From Campylobacterales bacterium (lineage in GTDB: Bacteria > Campylobacterota > Campylobacteria > Campylobacterales > Sulfurovaceae): DNA of 16,885 nt. The translations under genes and the position numbers were made by a program. Of the stretch, positions 1-7,610 are shown one piece after another; the stretch's first letter is position 1, and each line of letters opens with the position of its first letter. Below the pieces are notes generated by a model. It made no database searches. It saw nothing but the letters and a program-made list of their open reading frames with translations, and was not told the origin of the DNA. The stretch is from positions 1 through 16,885 of the forward strand of contig JACXUN010000005.1 of the NCBI GenBank assembly GCA_014763905.1. The letters are read 5' to 3'.

Positions 1-187
1 CCGCAACTGGAGCCGGATCCGCAACTGGAGCCGGATCCGGAGTTGGTTCAACTTCTTTTACTTCAGCAGCTGCTTCAGCTTGAACATAATCATCATTTTC
101 AAATGATGTTACACCACCAATATCTCCACCAGCAAAGCTGATACCACTTAATGCAATGATTGTGACGATTGAACTTTTTAATTTCAT
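1..187 (-). CDS. Partial secreted or outer-membrane protein with Pro/Ala repeats (C-terminus outside the window)
   Basis: An open frame starts at ATG 187-185 and runs off the left edge, so only the first 62 residues are visible. It begins with a clear Sec signal peptide: a basic start (MKLK), a hydrophobic core and a likely cleavage after Ala19 in ISFA|GGD. The mature part starts GGDIGG and becomes acidic, with many Ala, Glu and Val. It then enters a Pro-rich stretch in which DPAPVA is repeated, encoded by a perfect 18-nt tandem repeat. Secreted proteins with GGD after the cleavage site and Pro/Ala/Glu linkers before a C-terminal domain are common in Campylobacterota as OmpA-like or beta-barrel proteins. 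The C-terminal domain is not visible, so that identity is a guess. A strong AAGGAG at 195-200 and a TATAAT box at 225-230 precede the start. Confidence 0.75.
   Translation of the reverse strand, partial: MKLKSSIVTIIALSGISFAGGDIGGVTSFENDDYVQAEAAAEVKEVEPTPDPAPVADPAPVA
3..38 (-). repeat. 18-nt perfect tandem repeat coding for DPAPVA
   Basis: The unit gcaactggagccggatcc occurs at 3-20 and 21-38, and the two bases at the left edge fit a further copy. Read on the minus strand in frame it gives DPAPVA per unit. Identical DNA in adjacent units, not just identical protein, suggests recent expansion and possible copy-number variation. Confidence 0.85.
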
Positions 188-224
188 TTATATTCTCCTT
201 GAGTTATTCATAAAATTCACCAGA

Positions 225-230
225 ATTATA
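225..230 (-). promoter_or_regulatory. -10 box of the partial secreted-protein gene
   Basis: TATAAT lies on the minus strand, with T-rich DNA upstream and no clear -35, as is usual for sigma70 promoters in this group. Transcription would start near 218, leaving a leader of about 30 nt with AAGGAG at 195-200. Confidence 0.6.
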
Positions 231-292
231 ACATAGATTTTTTTTAAAATTAGTATAATAACAATGCTGATTTTAAAAAATTATTAAAAAGA

Positions 293-916
293 TTAAATTT
301 GATTGATGTCGATAGACTCTTTGAAGAGGTATTGATGTTCACTAGGTACCGATAAATAAAGATTTTCAGCTAGATTTCGTATCTCCCATAGTGCACTTTT
401 ATTGCTTCTTAAAGTGATAAAATTTTGTAAACTTCGGGCATTAATTGTCCATGTAAGCTCTGTTTTATAACTTTCCGGTAAGCAAAACTTAGCGATATCA
501 TTAGAGATTCCTGATTTTAAAATAGCTTGAAGATTATTTAGAGCCTTAATCGACGCGGTATCAACTTGTGCATTTCCGGTTAGGACGATAAATTTTGAAG
601 CATTTTCGTAATCATCATCTAAAAATGGTTCACCCTCCTTCAGTTCCTTAAGTGTATAACGGGTACTTTTAACACTTAAGCTGGCAATACGATGACGAGC
701 CAACTCTTGCAGTAAGGCACGCGATATACCTTGAATATAGAAAGTATAAACGAGATGTTCTAAAGTGGAGGCGTGTTTATACTTATTGCCGACTCTATCT
801 ATCAATGCTTTGTCTTTTTCTCCTCCCTCATCACTCTTATCAAAACTTTGCCAACAGGTACGAATGGCATGGGCACATACATCCAGAGGGGTATGATGCA
901 TTAAAGTAATTTTCAT
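293..916 (-). CDS. thyX: Flavin-dependent thymidylate synthase ThyX
   Basis: This enzyme makes dTMP from dUMP using methylenetetrahydrofolate as carbon donor and FAD/NADPH as reductant, in place of ThyA. The 207-residue protein carries the ThyX signature: RHR at residues 74-76, seven residues, then Ser84 followed by R86-Y87 ([14 protein letters not shown]). The C-terminal half contains the family's dUMP-binding region, [13 protein letters not shown] followed by EIR. Length is normal for the short epsilonproteobacterial form, and the signature closely resembles what I recall of Helicobacter ThyX. The ATG at 916-914 has AAGGAG at 928-933 and a TATAAT at 948-953. The gene is divergent from typA and probably monocistronic, because the next gene downstream has its own promoter. 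No clear intrinsic terminator was seen behind it. Confidence 0.96.
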   Translation of the reverse strand: MKITLMHHTPLDVCAHAIRTCWQSFDKSDEGGEKDKALIDRVGNKYKHASTLEHLVYTFYIQGISRALLQELARHRIASLSVKSTRYTLKELKEGEPFLDDDYENASKFIVLTGNAQVDTASIKALNNLQAILKSGISNDIAKFCLPESYKTELTWTINARSLQNFITLRSNKSALWEIRNLAENLYLSVPSEHQYLFKESIDINQI

Positions 917-947
917 CTATATTATACTCCTTATAGGGTTTCCATGT

Positions 948-953
948 ATTATA
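948..953 (-). promoter_or_regulatory. thyX -10 box
   Basis: TATAAT on the minus strand predicts a start near 941 and a leader of about 25 nt containing AAGGAG. It lies 13 bp from the oppositely oriented typA -10 box, so the two promoters are back to back. Confidence 0.6.
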
Positions 954-966
954 ACGAAAATATCGA

Positions 967-972
967 TATAAT
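967..972 (+). promoter_or_regulatory. typA -10 box
   Basis: TATAAT on the plus strand predicts transcription from about 979. This is downstream of an in-frame ATG at 944, so that ATG would not be in the mRNA. The box therefore supports the typA start at 1007. Confidence 0.6.
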
Positions 973-1006
973 TCCGAAAATTATATTTATAGTAGGAAAT
1001 GCTTCG

Positions 1007-2824
1007 ATGCAAAAGATTAAAAATATTGCGGTTATTGCCCACGTTGACCACGGTAAAACCACTTTGGTTGACCAACTTCTTCAGCAAAGTGGAACCTTTG
1101 CGGCTCACCAAGCGGTAGAAGAGCGTGCAATGGATAGCAATGCTATTGAAAAAGAGAGAGGGATTACCATTCTCTCAAAAAATACCGCCATTCGATACGG
1201 TGACCACAAAATCAATATTATTGATACACCGGGACACGCCGACTTTGGTGGAGAGGTTGAACGAGTTTTGAAGATGGTAGACGGTGTACTTCTTCTTGTC
1301 GATGCACAAGAGGGGGTCATGCCTCAAACGAAGTTCGTTCTCAAAAAAGCGATTGAGTTGGATTTGATTCCGGTTGTGGTCATTAACAAAATCGATAAAG
1401 ATGGAGCGGAACCGGATCGTGTTATGGATGAAGTGTTTGACCTATTGGTCGCACTCGATGCGAGTGAAGAGCAGTTGGAGTTCCCGGTTTTGTATGCAGC
1501 GGCTCGTAATGGATATGCCAAATGGGATATGGCAGATGAAAATGTGGATATGACCCCGCTTTTTGAAGCGATTTTAGAGAAGGTACCGTATCCGCAAGGT
1601 TCAGCCGACAATGATGCTCAGGCACAAGTATTCACCCTCGATAGCGATAACTTTGTAGGGCGTATCGGGATTGCCCGTATCTTTAACGGACGGATTAAAA
1701 AAGGGGACGAGTATATGCTGGTCAAAGCGTGCGGTGAAAAAGTTAAAAGCCGTGTCTCCAAACTGATCGGATTTAAAGGGCTAGAGCGAATTGATATCGC
1801 GGAAGCAGAAGCAGGTGACATTGTTGCCATTGCCGGATTTAGCGATATTGATGTAGGGGATAGTATTTGTGATCCTAAAAATCCGGTTCCGCTTGACCCA
1901 ATGCACGTAGAAGAGCCGACTCTTTCGGTTATTATGTCGGTCAATGATGGACCGCTAGCCGGTACAGAGGGGAAACATGTTACCTCTAATAAGATTCGAG
2001 AACGTCTTGAAAAAGAGATGGAGACCAATATTGCGATGAGAATGGAACCGACCGGTGAAGCCTCATTCAAAGTCTCAGGACGTGGAGAGCTGCAGATCGG
2101 AATCTTGGCCGAGAATATGCGACGAGAGGGGTTTGAGTTCCTATTGGCTCGACCGGAGGTTGTAGTCCGTGAAGAGAATGGTGTCAAGATGGAGCCGTTT
2201 GAACATTTGGTTGTGGATGTGCCTGAGGAGTTCCAAGGGGTCGTGATCGAAAAATTAGGAAAACGAAAAGCAGAGATGACCTCCCTTGTCCCAATGCCTG
2301 ATGGTGCGGTACGGTTAGAGTTTGAGATTCCGGCTCGTGGATTGATCGGGTTTAGAAGTGAATTTCTTACCGAAACCAAAGGGGAAGGGATCATGAACCA
2401 CTCTTACATGGAGTATCGACCGTACAGTGGACATGTAGAGAGCCGAACGCATGGAGCTTTGATCTCTATGGATGATGGAGAGGCGGTTGCCTTTTCTATC
2501 TTTAACCTTCAAGCACGGGGAATTATGTTTATCAAACCGCAAGATAAAGTCTATAACGGTATGGTAATTGGTGAGTCTGCACGTCCAGGAGATCTGGAAG
2601 TGAACCCGCTTAAAGGAAAACAGTTGACCAATATGCGAACTTCGGGAGCTGATGAAGCGATTAAATTGGTACCGCCGAGACCTATTACCTTGGAAGCTGC
2701 TATGGAGTGGATAGAAGATGATGAGTTGATCGAAGTAACTCCTGTGAGTGTTCGTATACGAAAAAAATATCTGGATCCGATCGCACGAAAACGAATCCAA
2801 AGAGATAAGAAAAACGCAAAATAA
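1007..2824 (+). CDS. typA: Ribosome-associated translational GTPase TypA/BipA
   Basis: TypA is an EF-G-like GTPase that binds the ribosome and helps 50S assembly and stress adaptation. The 605 residues match the usual family length. G motifs are G1 AHVDHGKT (11-18), G2 RGIT (51-54), G3 DTPGH (73-77) and G4 NKID (127-130). These are followed by beta-barrel, EF-G-like and TypA-specific C-terminal domains, the last including the basic end [14 protein letters not shown]. The frame is open back to an ATG at 944, but that would add 21 residues that look unlike TypA and lie upstream of the predicted transcription start. ATG 1007 has AGGA at 994-997 and gives the normal [17 protein letters not shown] start. 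A strong hairpin follows the stop. Confidence 0.97.
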   Translation: MQKIKNIAVIAHVDHGKTTLVDQLLQQSGTFAAHQAVEERAMDSNAIEKERGITILSKNTAIRYGDHKINIIDTPGHADFGGEVERVLKMVDGVLLLVDAQEGVMPQTKFVLKKAIELDLIPVVVINKIDKDGAEPDRVMDEVFDLLVALDASEEQLEFPVLYAAARNGYAKWDMADENVDMTPLFEAILEKVPYPQGSADNDAQAQVFTLDSDNFVGRIGIARIFNGRIKKGDEYMLVKACGEKVKSRVSKLIGFKGLERIDIAEAEAGDIVAIAGFSDIDVGDSICDPKNPVPLDPMHVEEPTLSVIMSVNDGPLAGTEGKHVTSNKIRERLEKEMETNIAMRMEPTGEASFKVSGRGELQIGILAENMRREGFEFLLARPEVVVREENGVKMEPFEHLVVDVPEEFQGVVIEKLGKRKAEMTSLVPMPDGAVRLEFEIPARGLIGFRSEFLTETKGEGIMNHSYMEYRPYSGHVESRTHGALISMDDGEAVAFSIFNLQARGIMFIKPQDKVYNGMVIGESARPGDLEVNPLKGKQLTNMRTSGADEAIKLVPPRPITLEAAMEWIEDDELIEVTPVSVRIRKKYLDPIARKRIQRDKKNAK

Positions 2825-2831
2825 CTCTCTC

Positions 2832-2855
2832 ATGAGTCTACTGATGTAGACTCAT
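2832..2855 (+). terminator. Hairpin after typA, likely terminator
   Basis: A perfect 10-bp inverted repeat (ATGAGTCTAC / GTAGACTCAT) with a TGAT loop begins 7 nt after the typA stop. The T-run (2869-2873) is separated from the stem by 13 nt of C/T-rich sequence, so it is not a textbook intrinsic terminator. It could also be an mRNA 3'-end protecting structure. Confidence 0.55.
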
Positions 2856-3014
2856 CCCTCCTCTCCTCTTTTTATTGTGAACTATTGAAATTCTTATGTT
2901 TAAACCGTTCAAAATCGGTATTACTTTGGTTGTTTTAAAGTGAGTTTTTACTATGATCGTTTAAAAATTCAACCTGAATTATGCCATAGCATTATTCAAA
3001 TTTAAGGAACTTTG

Positions 3015-3242
3015 ATGAAAAAACAGCTGATGATATTTTTAGGCATTTTTCTCTTCTTAGCTATCGGTATGCACTTTAAAGAGTGGTTTTCTCATCCAAT
3101 AGAACATCTAACCGCACTGCCTCACGCCGGAGCATATGGATTGGGAATGATCCATCCGTTGATCTTTACCTTGGCAGGCTATATACTCTTTAGTGTGGTG
3201 ATGGTTGTGGTGAAATTCATAAAAAAAATTGTGGCAGGATAA
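3015..3242 (+). CDS. Small two-helix membrane protein upstream of dacB
   Basis: The 75-residue protein has two predicted transmembrane helices, about residues 4-19 and 45-66. They are separated by a hydrophilic loop with HFKEWFSHPIEH and a Gly/His turn (PHAGAYGLGMIHP). The basic tail KFIKKIVAG suggests a cytoplasmic C-terminus. ATG 3015 has AAGGA at 3004-3008; a TTG three bases upstream is less likely to be used. The stop is one base before the dacB ATG, so the two are probably co-transcribed and translationally coupled. I do not recognise a named family. Placement suggests an envelope role, but nothing in the sequence shows a reaction. Confidence 0.8.
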   Translation: MKKQLMIFLGIFLFLAIGMHFKEWFSHPIEHLTALPHAGAYGLGMIHPLIFTLAGYILFSVVMVVVKFIKKIVAG

Positions 3243-3243
3243 G

Positions 3244-4665
3244 ATGATACAAAAAAGATTGTTGGGATTATGGCTTTGGCTTATCGTTATTACATTACAG
3301 GTTGGAGCCAAGGGAGATATCCCGACTACACTCTATAATAAGCTACATGCTTATCCGATCAGCAGTGCCAACTATAGTGTGCATGTACAGCAGGTAGGTT
3401 CAGCTACACCGATAGTTTCATGGAACAGTTCCGTTTCGCGTTCACCGGCTTCCGTCATTAAACTGTTGACGACCTATTCGGCGTTATTGTCTCTGGGATA
3501 CGATTATCGATGGGAGACACAGTTTTATCACACCGGTTATATTCGCAAAGGGGTTTTAAGGGGTGATATTATTGTCAAAGCTTCAGGTGATCCTACCCTT
3601 GCTACCGAAAATCTACCCGGAATCGTTTCCCAATTGAAAGCATTGGGGGTTCAGAAGGTACTAGGCAATATCGTCATCGATCGAACCCTTTTTAGAGTTC
3701 CAAATAAAAACAATTCACGATTTGATCAAAATATCTATAGTCCGTATAATGCAATGCCGGATGCGATTATGTTCAATGAACGAAAAAGTACCCTCTGTAT
3801 CACTCCAAGTGGACGCAGTGTCCATCTTGACCGTATCGATAATGATGCCAGTTACAAGATCGTCAATAATCTACAGATGGTAAGCGGATCATGCCACGGT
3901 AATCAATCGTGGCCACGTGTTAGTATCAAAACCGATACCAGTCAGCGTTCGACGATTTTTTTGAGTGGAAAGCTTTCTACTCAATGCGGACCACGAACCG
4001 TCTGTAAAGTGATCAGTATGCCACACCGTTCGTTTTATTATGCCCTAAAAGAGGAGTTGAAAAATCAGGGTATCTATTTTAATGGTACGTTAAAACTCAA
4101 TCCAATGCCTAAATCGGCTCATTATCTCTTTTCTCACTACTCTGATACGTTAGAGAATATTATTTCGACTATCGCTAAAGAGAGCAATAACGTCATGGCA
4201 CGGCAGGTACTATTGACATTAGGAAGCAAATTTGCAGAACTTCCGAGTACTACTTTTAAAGGAGCCAAAGCAGTTGAAGAGATTTTAGGACGTTATAATA
4301 TTTTAAAAGGGGAGACTTTTATCGCTAACGGTTCAGGACTTTCACGGCGTTCACGTTTGACGGCTCAATCACTTGCTAATCTTTTGGATCATGCGGCACT
4401 TCATTATGGCGATCGATGGATGAATACCCTCTCTATTGCCGGTGTTGACGGTACTATTAAGCGGCGTTTTGCTCACAGCAGTGTTTGCTGCCGGGCATGG
4501 ATGAAGACCGGAACCATCCAAAATGTAGCCAATATTGCCGGATATGTAGAGGGTGCTTCGGGAGAGAAGTATGTCGTAGTTGTTCTGGTGAATGATAAAT
4601 ATGCCGCACGATACGGGCAAAAGTTGGCAGACAGTGTTATCGAGTGGGTTGCCAATAGCCTCTAA
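3244..4665 (+). CDS. dacB: D-alanyl-D-alanine carboxypeptidase/endopeptidase, PBP4 type (S13)
   Basis: The protein is a periplasmic serine peptidase that trims the D-Ala end of peptidoglycan stem peptides or cuts cross-links. The 473 residues match PBP4 length. An N-terminal hydrophobic segment (about residues 6-20, LLGLWLWLIVITLQV) serves as signal. The three penicillin-binding motifs are SVIK at 70-73 (catalytic Ser70), SNN at 314-316 and KTG at 421-423. The long stretch between the first two motifs is the S13 family insertion, and two Cys pairs there fit a periplasmic location. ATG 3244 follows an AGGA at 3236-3239 inside the upstream gene; an in-frame TTG at 3229 is rejected because it adds residues before the signal. 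It forms a plus-strand unit with the small membrane gene before it and mobA after it. Confidence 0.93.
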   Translation: MIQKRLLGLWLWLIVITLQVGAKGDIPTTLYNKLHAYPISSANYSVHVQQVGSATPIVSWNSSVSRSPASVIKLLTTYSALLSLGYDYRWETQFYHTGYIRKGVLRGDIIVKASGDPTLATENLPGIVSQLKALGVQKVLGNIVIDRTLFRVPNKNNSRFDQNIYSPYNAMPDAIMFNERKSTLCITPSGRSVHLDRIDNDASYKIVNNLQMVSGSCHGNQSWPRVSIKTDTSQRSTIFLSGKLSTQCGPRTVCKVISMPHRSFYYALKEELKNQGIYFNGTLKLNPMPKSAHYLFSHYSDTLENIISTIAKESNNVMARQVLLTLGSKFAELPSTTFKGAKAVEEILGRYNILKGETFIANGSGLSRRSRLTAQSLANLLDHAALHYGDRWMNTLSIAGVDGTIKRRFAHSSVCCRAWMKTGTIQNVANIAGYVEGASGEKYVVVVLVNDKYAARYGQKLADSVIEWVANSL

Positions 4666-5239
4666 AAAACCACGGACGGCGGTAATTTTCGCCGGTGGGA
4701 AAAGCAGTCGAATGGAGCAGGATAAAGCATTGCTTCCTTTTGGTGGCTTCCCTACCCTTGCCCAGTTCCAATTTCAGCGGCTGCAAGCACTTTTTGATGA
4801 TGTATATATTGCTGCTAAAACAAACAAATTTACTTTTGATGTGCCGATTATAGAAGATATTAAAGAAACAGCCTCACCTATGGTGGGATTGGTTTCGATA
4901 TGGGATCAAGTAGATGCCGATGAAATTTTTGTGATCAGTGTGGATCTGCCGTTTGTCACTTCAGAAGTGATCGAAAAACTCTATGGCAAAGCCGAACAGA
5001 ATCAAGCCGATGTGATTGTTGCTCGCTCGCCGAACGGATTGGAACCGCTCTGTGCGATCTATCGACGCAGTTCATCTAAAGTGATACAACAACTGTTAAT
5101 TCAAGATAATCATAAGCTGCAGTATCTTTTACAGAGACTGGATACGGTAGAGGTGAATTTTGAAAAAACGGAGTGGTTTATGAATCTGAATTACCCCAGC
5201 GACTATCAAAAAGCACTGGAGTATTTAATCCGATTTTAA
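4649..5239 (+). CDS. mobA: Molybdenum cofactor guanylyltransferase MobA
   Basis: MobA attaches GMP to Mo-molybdopterin to make the MGD cofactor of DMSO-reductase-family enzymes such as nitrate reductase and formate dehydrogenase. The N-terminal nucleotide-binding motif is FAGGKSSRM followed by DKALLPFGG. The central VDLPFV supplies the metal-binding Asp99, and the C-terminal NLNYPSDYQKA matches the family's closing motif. The start is uncertain. I chose TTG 4649 (196 residues, 17-nt overlap with dacB) because it gives the normal family length. ATG 4601 or ATG 4592 in the same frame would add 16 or 19 residues encoded inside conserved dacB sequence; ATG 4601 has a plausible GGTGA upstream. One oddity is Glu23 after the RM, where Gly is usual (RMGxDK). 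The gene converges on lysR with only 3 nt between stops. Confidence 0.88.
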   Translation: MPIASKKPRTAVIFAGGKSSRMEQDKALLPFGGFPTLAQFQFQRLQALFDDVYIAAKTNKFTFDVPIIEDIKETASPMVGLVSIWDQVDADEIFVISVDLPFVTSEVIEKLYGKAEQNQADVIVARSPNGLEPLCAIYRRSSSKVIQQLLIQDNHKLQYLLQRLDTVEVNFEKTEWFMNLNYPSDYQKALEYLIRF

Positions 5240-5252
5240 AGCTTATCGCTTT
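5238..5252. terminator. Small hairpin shared by converging mobA and lysR
   Basis: AAAGC-TTATC-GCTTT is a 5-bp inverted repeat spanning both stop codons. It is followed by T residues on plus, and on minus by TTT and an AAAATC stretch. It is weak but well placed to end transcription from both sides. Confidence 0.35.
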
Positions 5253-6145
5253 TTAGAACCTTCTAGCATCTCACGGATCATTGATTTGGTAAAGTATAAG
5301 AACTTCTCAAAGAGTTCACTGTGATACTTATCTTTATGATAGATCATTAAAAAGTCTCGTTTACACTCAAAATTTTTAAGTGGAATATGTATCAGCTTTT
5401 GAGTTTGAATCTCTTTCTCTACGGCAATTTTAGAGATACAGGTGAGACATTGGTGATTCATGAGAAGCGATTTGATCGATTCTGTATGTCCTAACTCTAA
5501 AAAGATATTGATATGATTAACCTTGTTTTTGACATAATCGAGGAAAACATCACGGGTTCCCGATCCCTCTTCACGAAGTACCCACTTTCGGTCTTGTAGC
5601 ATATCGATGGTACATGGTTGATCCAATGAAGTATCCGTGGTTACGACAACCAGTTCATCAACGCCGATGATCTCTTTGATGATCTCTGGATCATTGGTCA
5701 CCCCTTCGATATATCCCACATCGATTTCACCGTCTTTGAGCAGTTCAACGATTCGTTGCGAGTTCCCCTCTTTGAGTGAGACTTTTACATCCGGATAGTT
5801 TTTCATATAGCTGCAGATGATCGGTGGCATGAGATAATCGACGATCGTGGTACTCGCACCGACCCTGACCATACCTTTGTTGACACTGTTTTTGAATTCA
5901 TACTCGATATCGTTAAGCTTTTTGATGATCGGGGCGATCTCTTTTTCAAAAGAGCGTCCCATCTCATTGAGGATAAGCTTTTTATTAATCCGATCAAATA
6001 GAGGTGACCCCAAAATATTTTCAAGCTCTTTAATAGACATGGATATGGCTGATTGACTTAAGCCCATCCGTTTGGCAACGTTGGTTAGGTGTCCTTCTCT
6101 AACCACATTGAGGAAAATTTCCATTTGACGCAGTGTTAGTTTCAT
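5243..6145 (-). CDS. LysR-family transcriptional regulator
   Basis: The 300-residue protein has the LysR layout. A winged helix-turn-helix occupies residues 1-60 (RQMEIFLNVVREGHLTNVAK, then LSQSAISMSIKELE, then LFDR), followed by a linker helix. The effector-binding domain covers about residues 90-295 and includes the segments VRVGASTTIVDYLMPP and GEIDVGYIEG. LysR proteins activate or repress operons in response to a small ligand and often act on a divergent neighbour. Here no divergent partner exists: purM lies upstream in the same direction, and mobA converges from the other side. The target therefore cannot be read from context. ATG 6145 has GGAAAC at 6152-6157 and a TATAAT at 6177-6182. 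Confidence 0.92.
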   Translation of the reverse strand: MKLTLRQMEIFLNVVREGHLTNVAKRMGLSQSAISMSIKELENILGSPLFDRINKKLILNEMGRSFEKEIAPIIKKLNDIEYEFKNSVNKGMVRVGASTTIVDYLMPPIICSYMKNYPDVKVSLKEGNSQRIVELLKDGEIDVGYIEGVTNDPEIIKEIIGVDELVVVTTDTSLDQPCTIDMLQDRKWVLREEGSGTRDVFLDYVKNKVNHINIFLELGHTESIKSLLMNHQCLTCISKIAVEKEIQTQKLIHIPLKNFECKRDFLMIYHKDKYHSELFEKFLYFTKSMIREMLEGSKKR

Positions 6146-6176
6146 AGCTTAGTTTCCATCATTTATTTTAATAAAC

Positions 6177-6182
6177 ATTATA
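6177..6182 (-). promoter_or_regulatory. lysR -10 box
   Basis: TATAAT on the minus strand predicts a start near 6170 and a leader of about 25 nt. The 91-nt palindrome at 6235-6325 lies 50 bp upstream of this box. Confidence 0.55.
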
Positions 6183-6234
6183 TCCAAATAATATTCTCTT
6201 TTATGAGCAAAGTCATCAAAAAACTGTAAAACTT

Positions 6235-6325
6235 CTATTCCAAAGAGCGTACTCATACGCCATGCAAACGCAAGCGTCCATTTCATGGATTGAGTGCATG
6301 GCTTTTCGCACGCTCCTTGGAATAG
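6235..6325. repeat. 91-nt imperfect palindrome between purM and lysR
   Basis: The outer arms are 16 nt, CTATTCCAAAGAGCGT (6235-6250) and ACGCTCCTTGGAATAG (6310-6325), complementary at 15 of 16 positions. Inside, GCCATGCA (6259-6266) pairs with TGCATGGC (6295-6302), and TCCAT-ttc-ATGGA (6277-6289) makes an inner hairpin. ACTCA (6251-6255) can instead pair with TGAGT (6291-6295), which competes with the GCCATGCA stem. There is no open frame. It could be a REP/MITE-like mobile palindrome, a small structured RNA, or part of the purM 3' end. No second copy is in the window. Confidence 0.8.
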
Positions 6326-6337
6326 CATAAAAAGGTT

Positions 6338-6353
6338 TTAAAAGTTCTTTTAA
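6338..6353 (-). terminator. Short palindrome at the purM stop
   Basis: TTAAAAG-TT-CTTTTAA is a perfect AT-rich palindrome overlapping the purM stop. On the minus strand it is followed by AACC and TTTTT. It is a weak intrinsic terminator at best; the larger palindrome just beyond it may do the real work. Confidence 0.3.
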
Positions 6354-7345
6354 GAGAGTTCTACGCCTCTTTCACCTTTGACCATCTCCCCGATCACATA
6401 ACCATCTGTATTGGCAAGGATAGTCTCGACATCAGCCGCATCGACGACCCAGATCATTCCGACACCCATATTGAAGGTTCTAAACATCTCGGACTCTTCC
6501 ACATATTGACCCATAAACTCAAAGATTGGAAGAATTCGCAGGCTCTCCTTCTTGATCTTAGCACGCATTCCTTCCGGCAGTACCCGTGGAAGGTTTTCGA
6601 CGATTCCTCCACCCGTAATATGGGCGAGGGCTTTGATCTGATCTTTATTCTGCTTGAACTCTTTGACATAGATACGTGTCGGTTCTAGGAGCGTATCGAT
6701 CAGCGGTTTACCTCTGAATTCACTATCTAGGCTCATCCCCAATGTATCAAAGAAAAGCTTACGAACCAATGAGTATCCGTTGGAGTGAACACCGGAGCTT
6801 GGCAGAGCGATAATCACCTGTCCCTCTTTGACATTGGCAAGCGTGTCCAGTTCACTTTTTTCGGCAATCCCCACCGCAAATCCGGCAAGGTCAAAATCTC
6901 CCTCACTGTACATCCCTGGCATCTCAGCTGTTTCACCGCCGACTAAGGCACACTCGGCACGCCGACACCCTTCTGCGATTCCGCCCACGACATCTTTGGC
7001 ATTTTCTATTACCAACTGTCCGGTTGCATAGTAATCGAGGAAGAACATCGGGGTTCCAAAGTTACAGATCAGGTCATTGACACACATGGCAACCAAGTCG
7101 ATACCGACCGTATCAAAGCGGTTGCTCTCAATAGCCAGTTTGAGTTTGGTTCCGACTCCGTCGGTAGCCGATAAAAGTACCGGTTCTTTATATCCTGTCG
7201 GTAACGCATAGGCTCCGGCAAATGAACCGATTCCGCCAATCACATTGGCATCAAAGGTTGATTTGACATCACTCTTAATTGCTTCTACAAAGTTATTTCC
7301 TGCATCGATATCTACACCGGCATCTTTATACGAAATGTTTGCCAC
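6350..7345 (-). CDS. purM: Phosphoribosylaminoimidazole synthetase (AIR synthase) PurM
   Basis: PurM closes the imidazole ring in purine synthesis, converting FGAM to AIR with ATP. The 331 residues match the family. Signature segments are TDGVGTKL (61-68), VNDL (89-92), GGETAEMPGMY (136-146) and HITGGGIVENLPR (242-254), which form the ATP and substrate sites of the PurM/ThiL/SelD fold. The start is GTG 7345-7343, with GAGGAG at 7354-7359 inside the end of the upstream small membrane gene. The TAG of that gene and this GTG share one base, so translation is probably coupled. No other pur genes are nearby, so pathway genes are scattered in this genome. Confidence 0.97.
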   Translation of the reverse strand: MANISYKDAGVDIDAGNNFVEAIKSDVKSTFDANVIGGIGSFAGAYALPTGYKEPVLLSATDGVGTKLKLAIESNRFDTVGIDLVAMCVNDLICNFGTPMFFLDYYATGQLVIENAKDVVGGIAEGCRRAECALVGGETAEMPGMYSEGDFDLAGFAVGIAEKSELDTLANVKEGQVIIALPSSGVHSNGYSLVRKLFFDTLGMSLDSEFRGKPLIDTLLEPTRIYVKEFKQNKDQIKALAHITGGGIVENLPRVLPEGMRAKIKKESLRILPIFEFMGQYVEESEMFRTFNMGVGMIWVVDAADVETILANTDGYVIGEMVKGERGVELS

Positions 7346-7551
7346 TATTTTTTCTCCTCATTACACATTGGAAAAGCCGCATTCAAGACTTTGGTTAAGG
7401 CACAGAAACCTGTTAGTGCATTGGCAATCAAGATTACCATTAGGATAAATTGAAGTAAAAAAGCAGCTTTATATGAACCGGTAGCCACTAACATCATTAC
7501 GATACCTAACGCAAATGCCAAAAATATTTTTTGCAGTTTCTCAACACACAT
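7345..7551 (-). CDS. Small DUF2892-type inner membrane protein
   Basis: The 68-residue protein has two hydrophobic helices (about 8-26 and 31-50). The second leads into ANALTGFCALTKVL and ends with a PMC motif. The TGFC segment and second Cys after two helices are the pattern of DUF2892 (YgaP-like transmembrane) proteins, often linked to sulfur or rhodanese functions; that assignment is by pattern only. ATG 7551 is preferred over the GTG at 7560 because GGGAG sits 10 nt upstream of the ATG but only 2 nt from the GTG. It has its own TATAAT (7583-7588) and overlaps purM by one base, so it probably heads the purM transcript. Confidence 0.78.
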   Translation of the reverse strand: MCVEKLQKIFLAFALGIVMMLVATGSYKAAFLLQFILMVILIANALTGFCALTKVLNAAFPMCNEEKK

Positions 7552-7582
7552 TATTCGCACTCTCCCAATCTTTTTTGATTGT

Positions 7583-7588
7583 ATTATA
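7583..7588 (-). promoter_or_regulatory. -10 box of the DUF2892-purM unit
   Basis: TATAAT (in GATATAATAC on minus) predicts a start near 7576 and a leader of about 25 nt before ATG 7551. Confidence 0.55.
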
Positions 7589-7592
7589 TCGA

Positions 7593-7610
7593 AAACTAAC
7601 TGTTTAGTTT
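7593..7610 (-). terminator. AT-rich hairpin at the end of the thiamine-binding pseudogene
   Basis: AAACTAA-CTGT-TTAGTTT is a perfect 7-bp inverted repeat overlapping the ancestral stop codon. On the minus strand it runs into TTTTC. It is a plausible weak intrinsic terminator for the pseudogene transcript. Confidence 0.35.

Noticed and set aside
1..38. Left-edge tandem repeat as a CRISPR or intergenic satellite
   Set aside because: The units are directly adjacent without spacers and keep the reading frame of a signal-peptide protein.
944..1006. N-terminal extension of TypA from ATG 944
   Set aside because: The 21 extra residues do not resemble TypA, they overlap both promoters, and the TATAAT at 967-972 places transcription after this ATG.
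1105..2833. Long minus-strand open frames opposite typA, and similar ones opposite other genes
   Set aside because: They are shadows of strongly conserved genes, with Ser/Arg-rich low-information sequence and no ribosome binding sites.
3229..3243. dacB start at TTG 3229
   Set aside because: It lies inside the upstream gene and would put five residues ahead of the signal peptide. ATG 3244 has an AGGA upstream.
5243..6145. LysR as a regulator of mobA or purM
   Set aside because: Neither gene is divergent from it, and no shared operator-like motif was seen. Proximity alone does not support the link.
6235..6325. The palindrome as a tRNA or CRISPR remnant
   Set aside because: There is no T-loop, no CCA-end or anticodon arm arrangement, and no repeated spacer-repeat units; it is a single branched inverted repeat.
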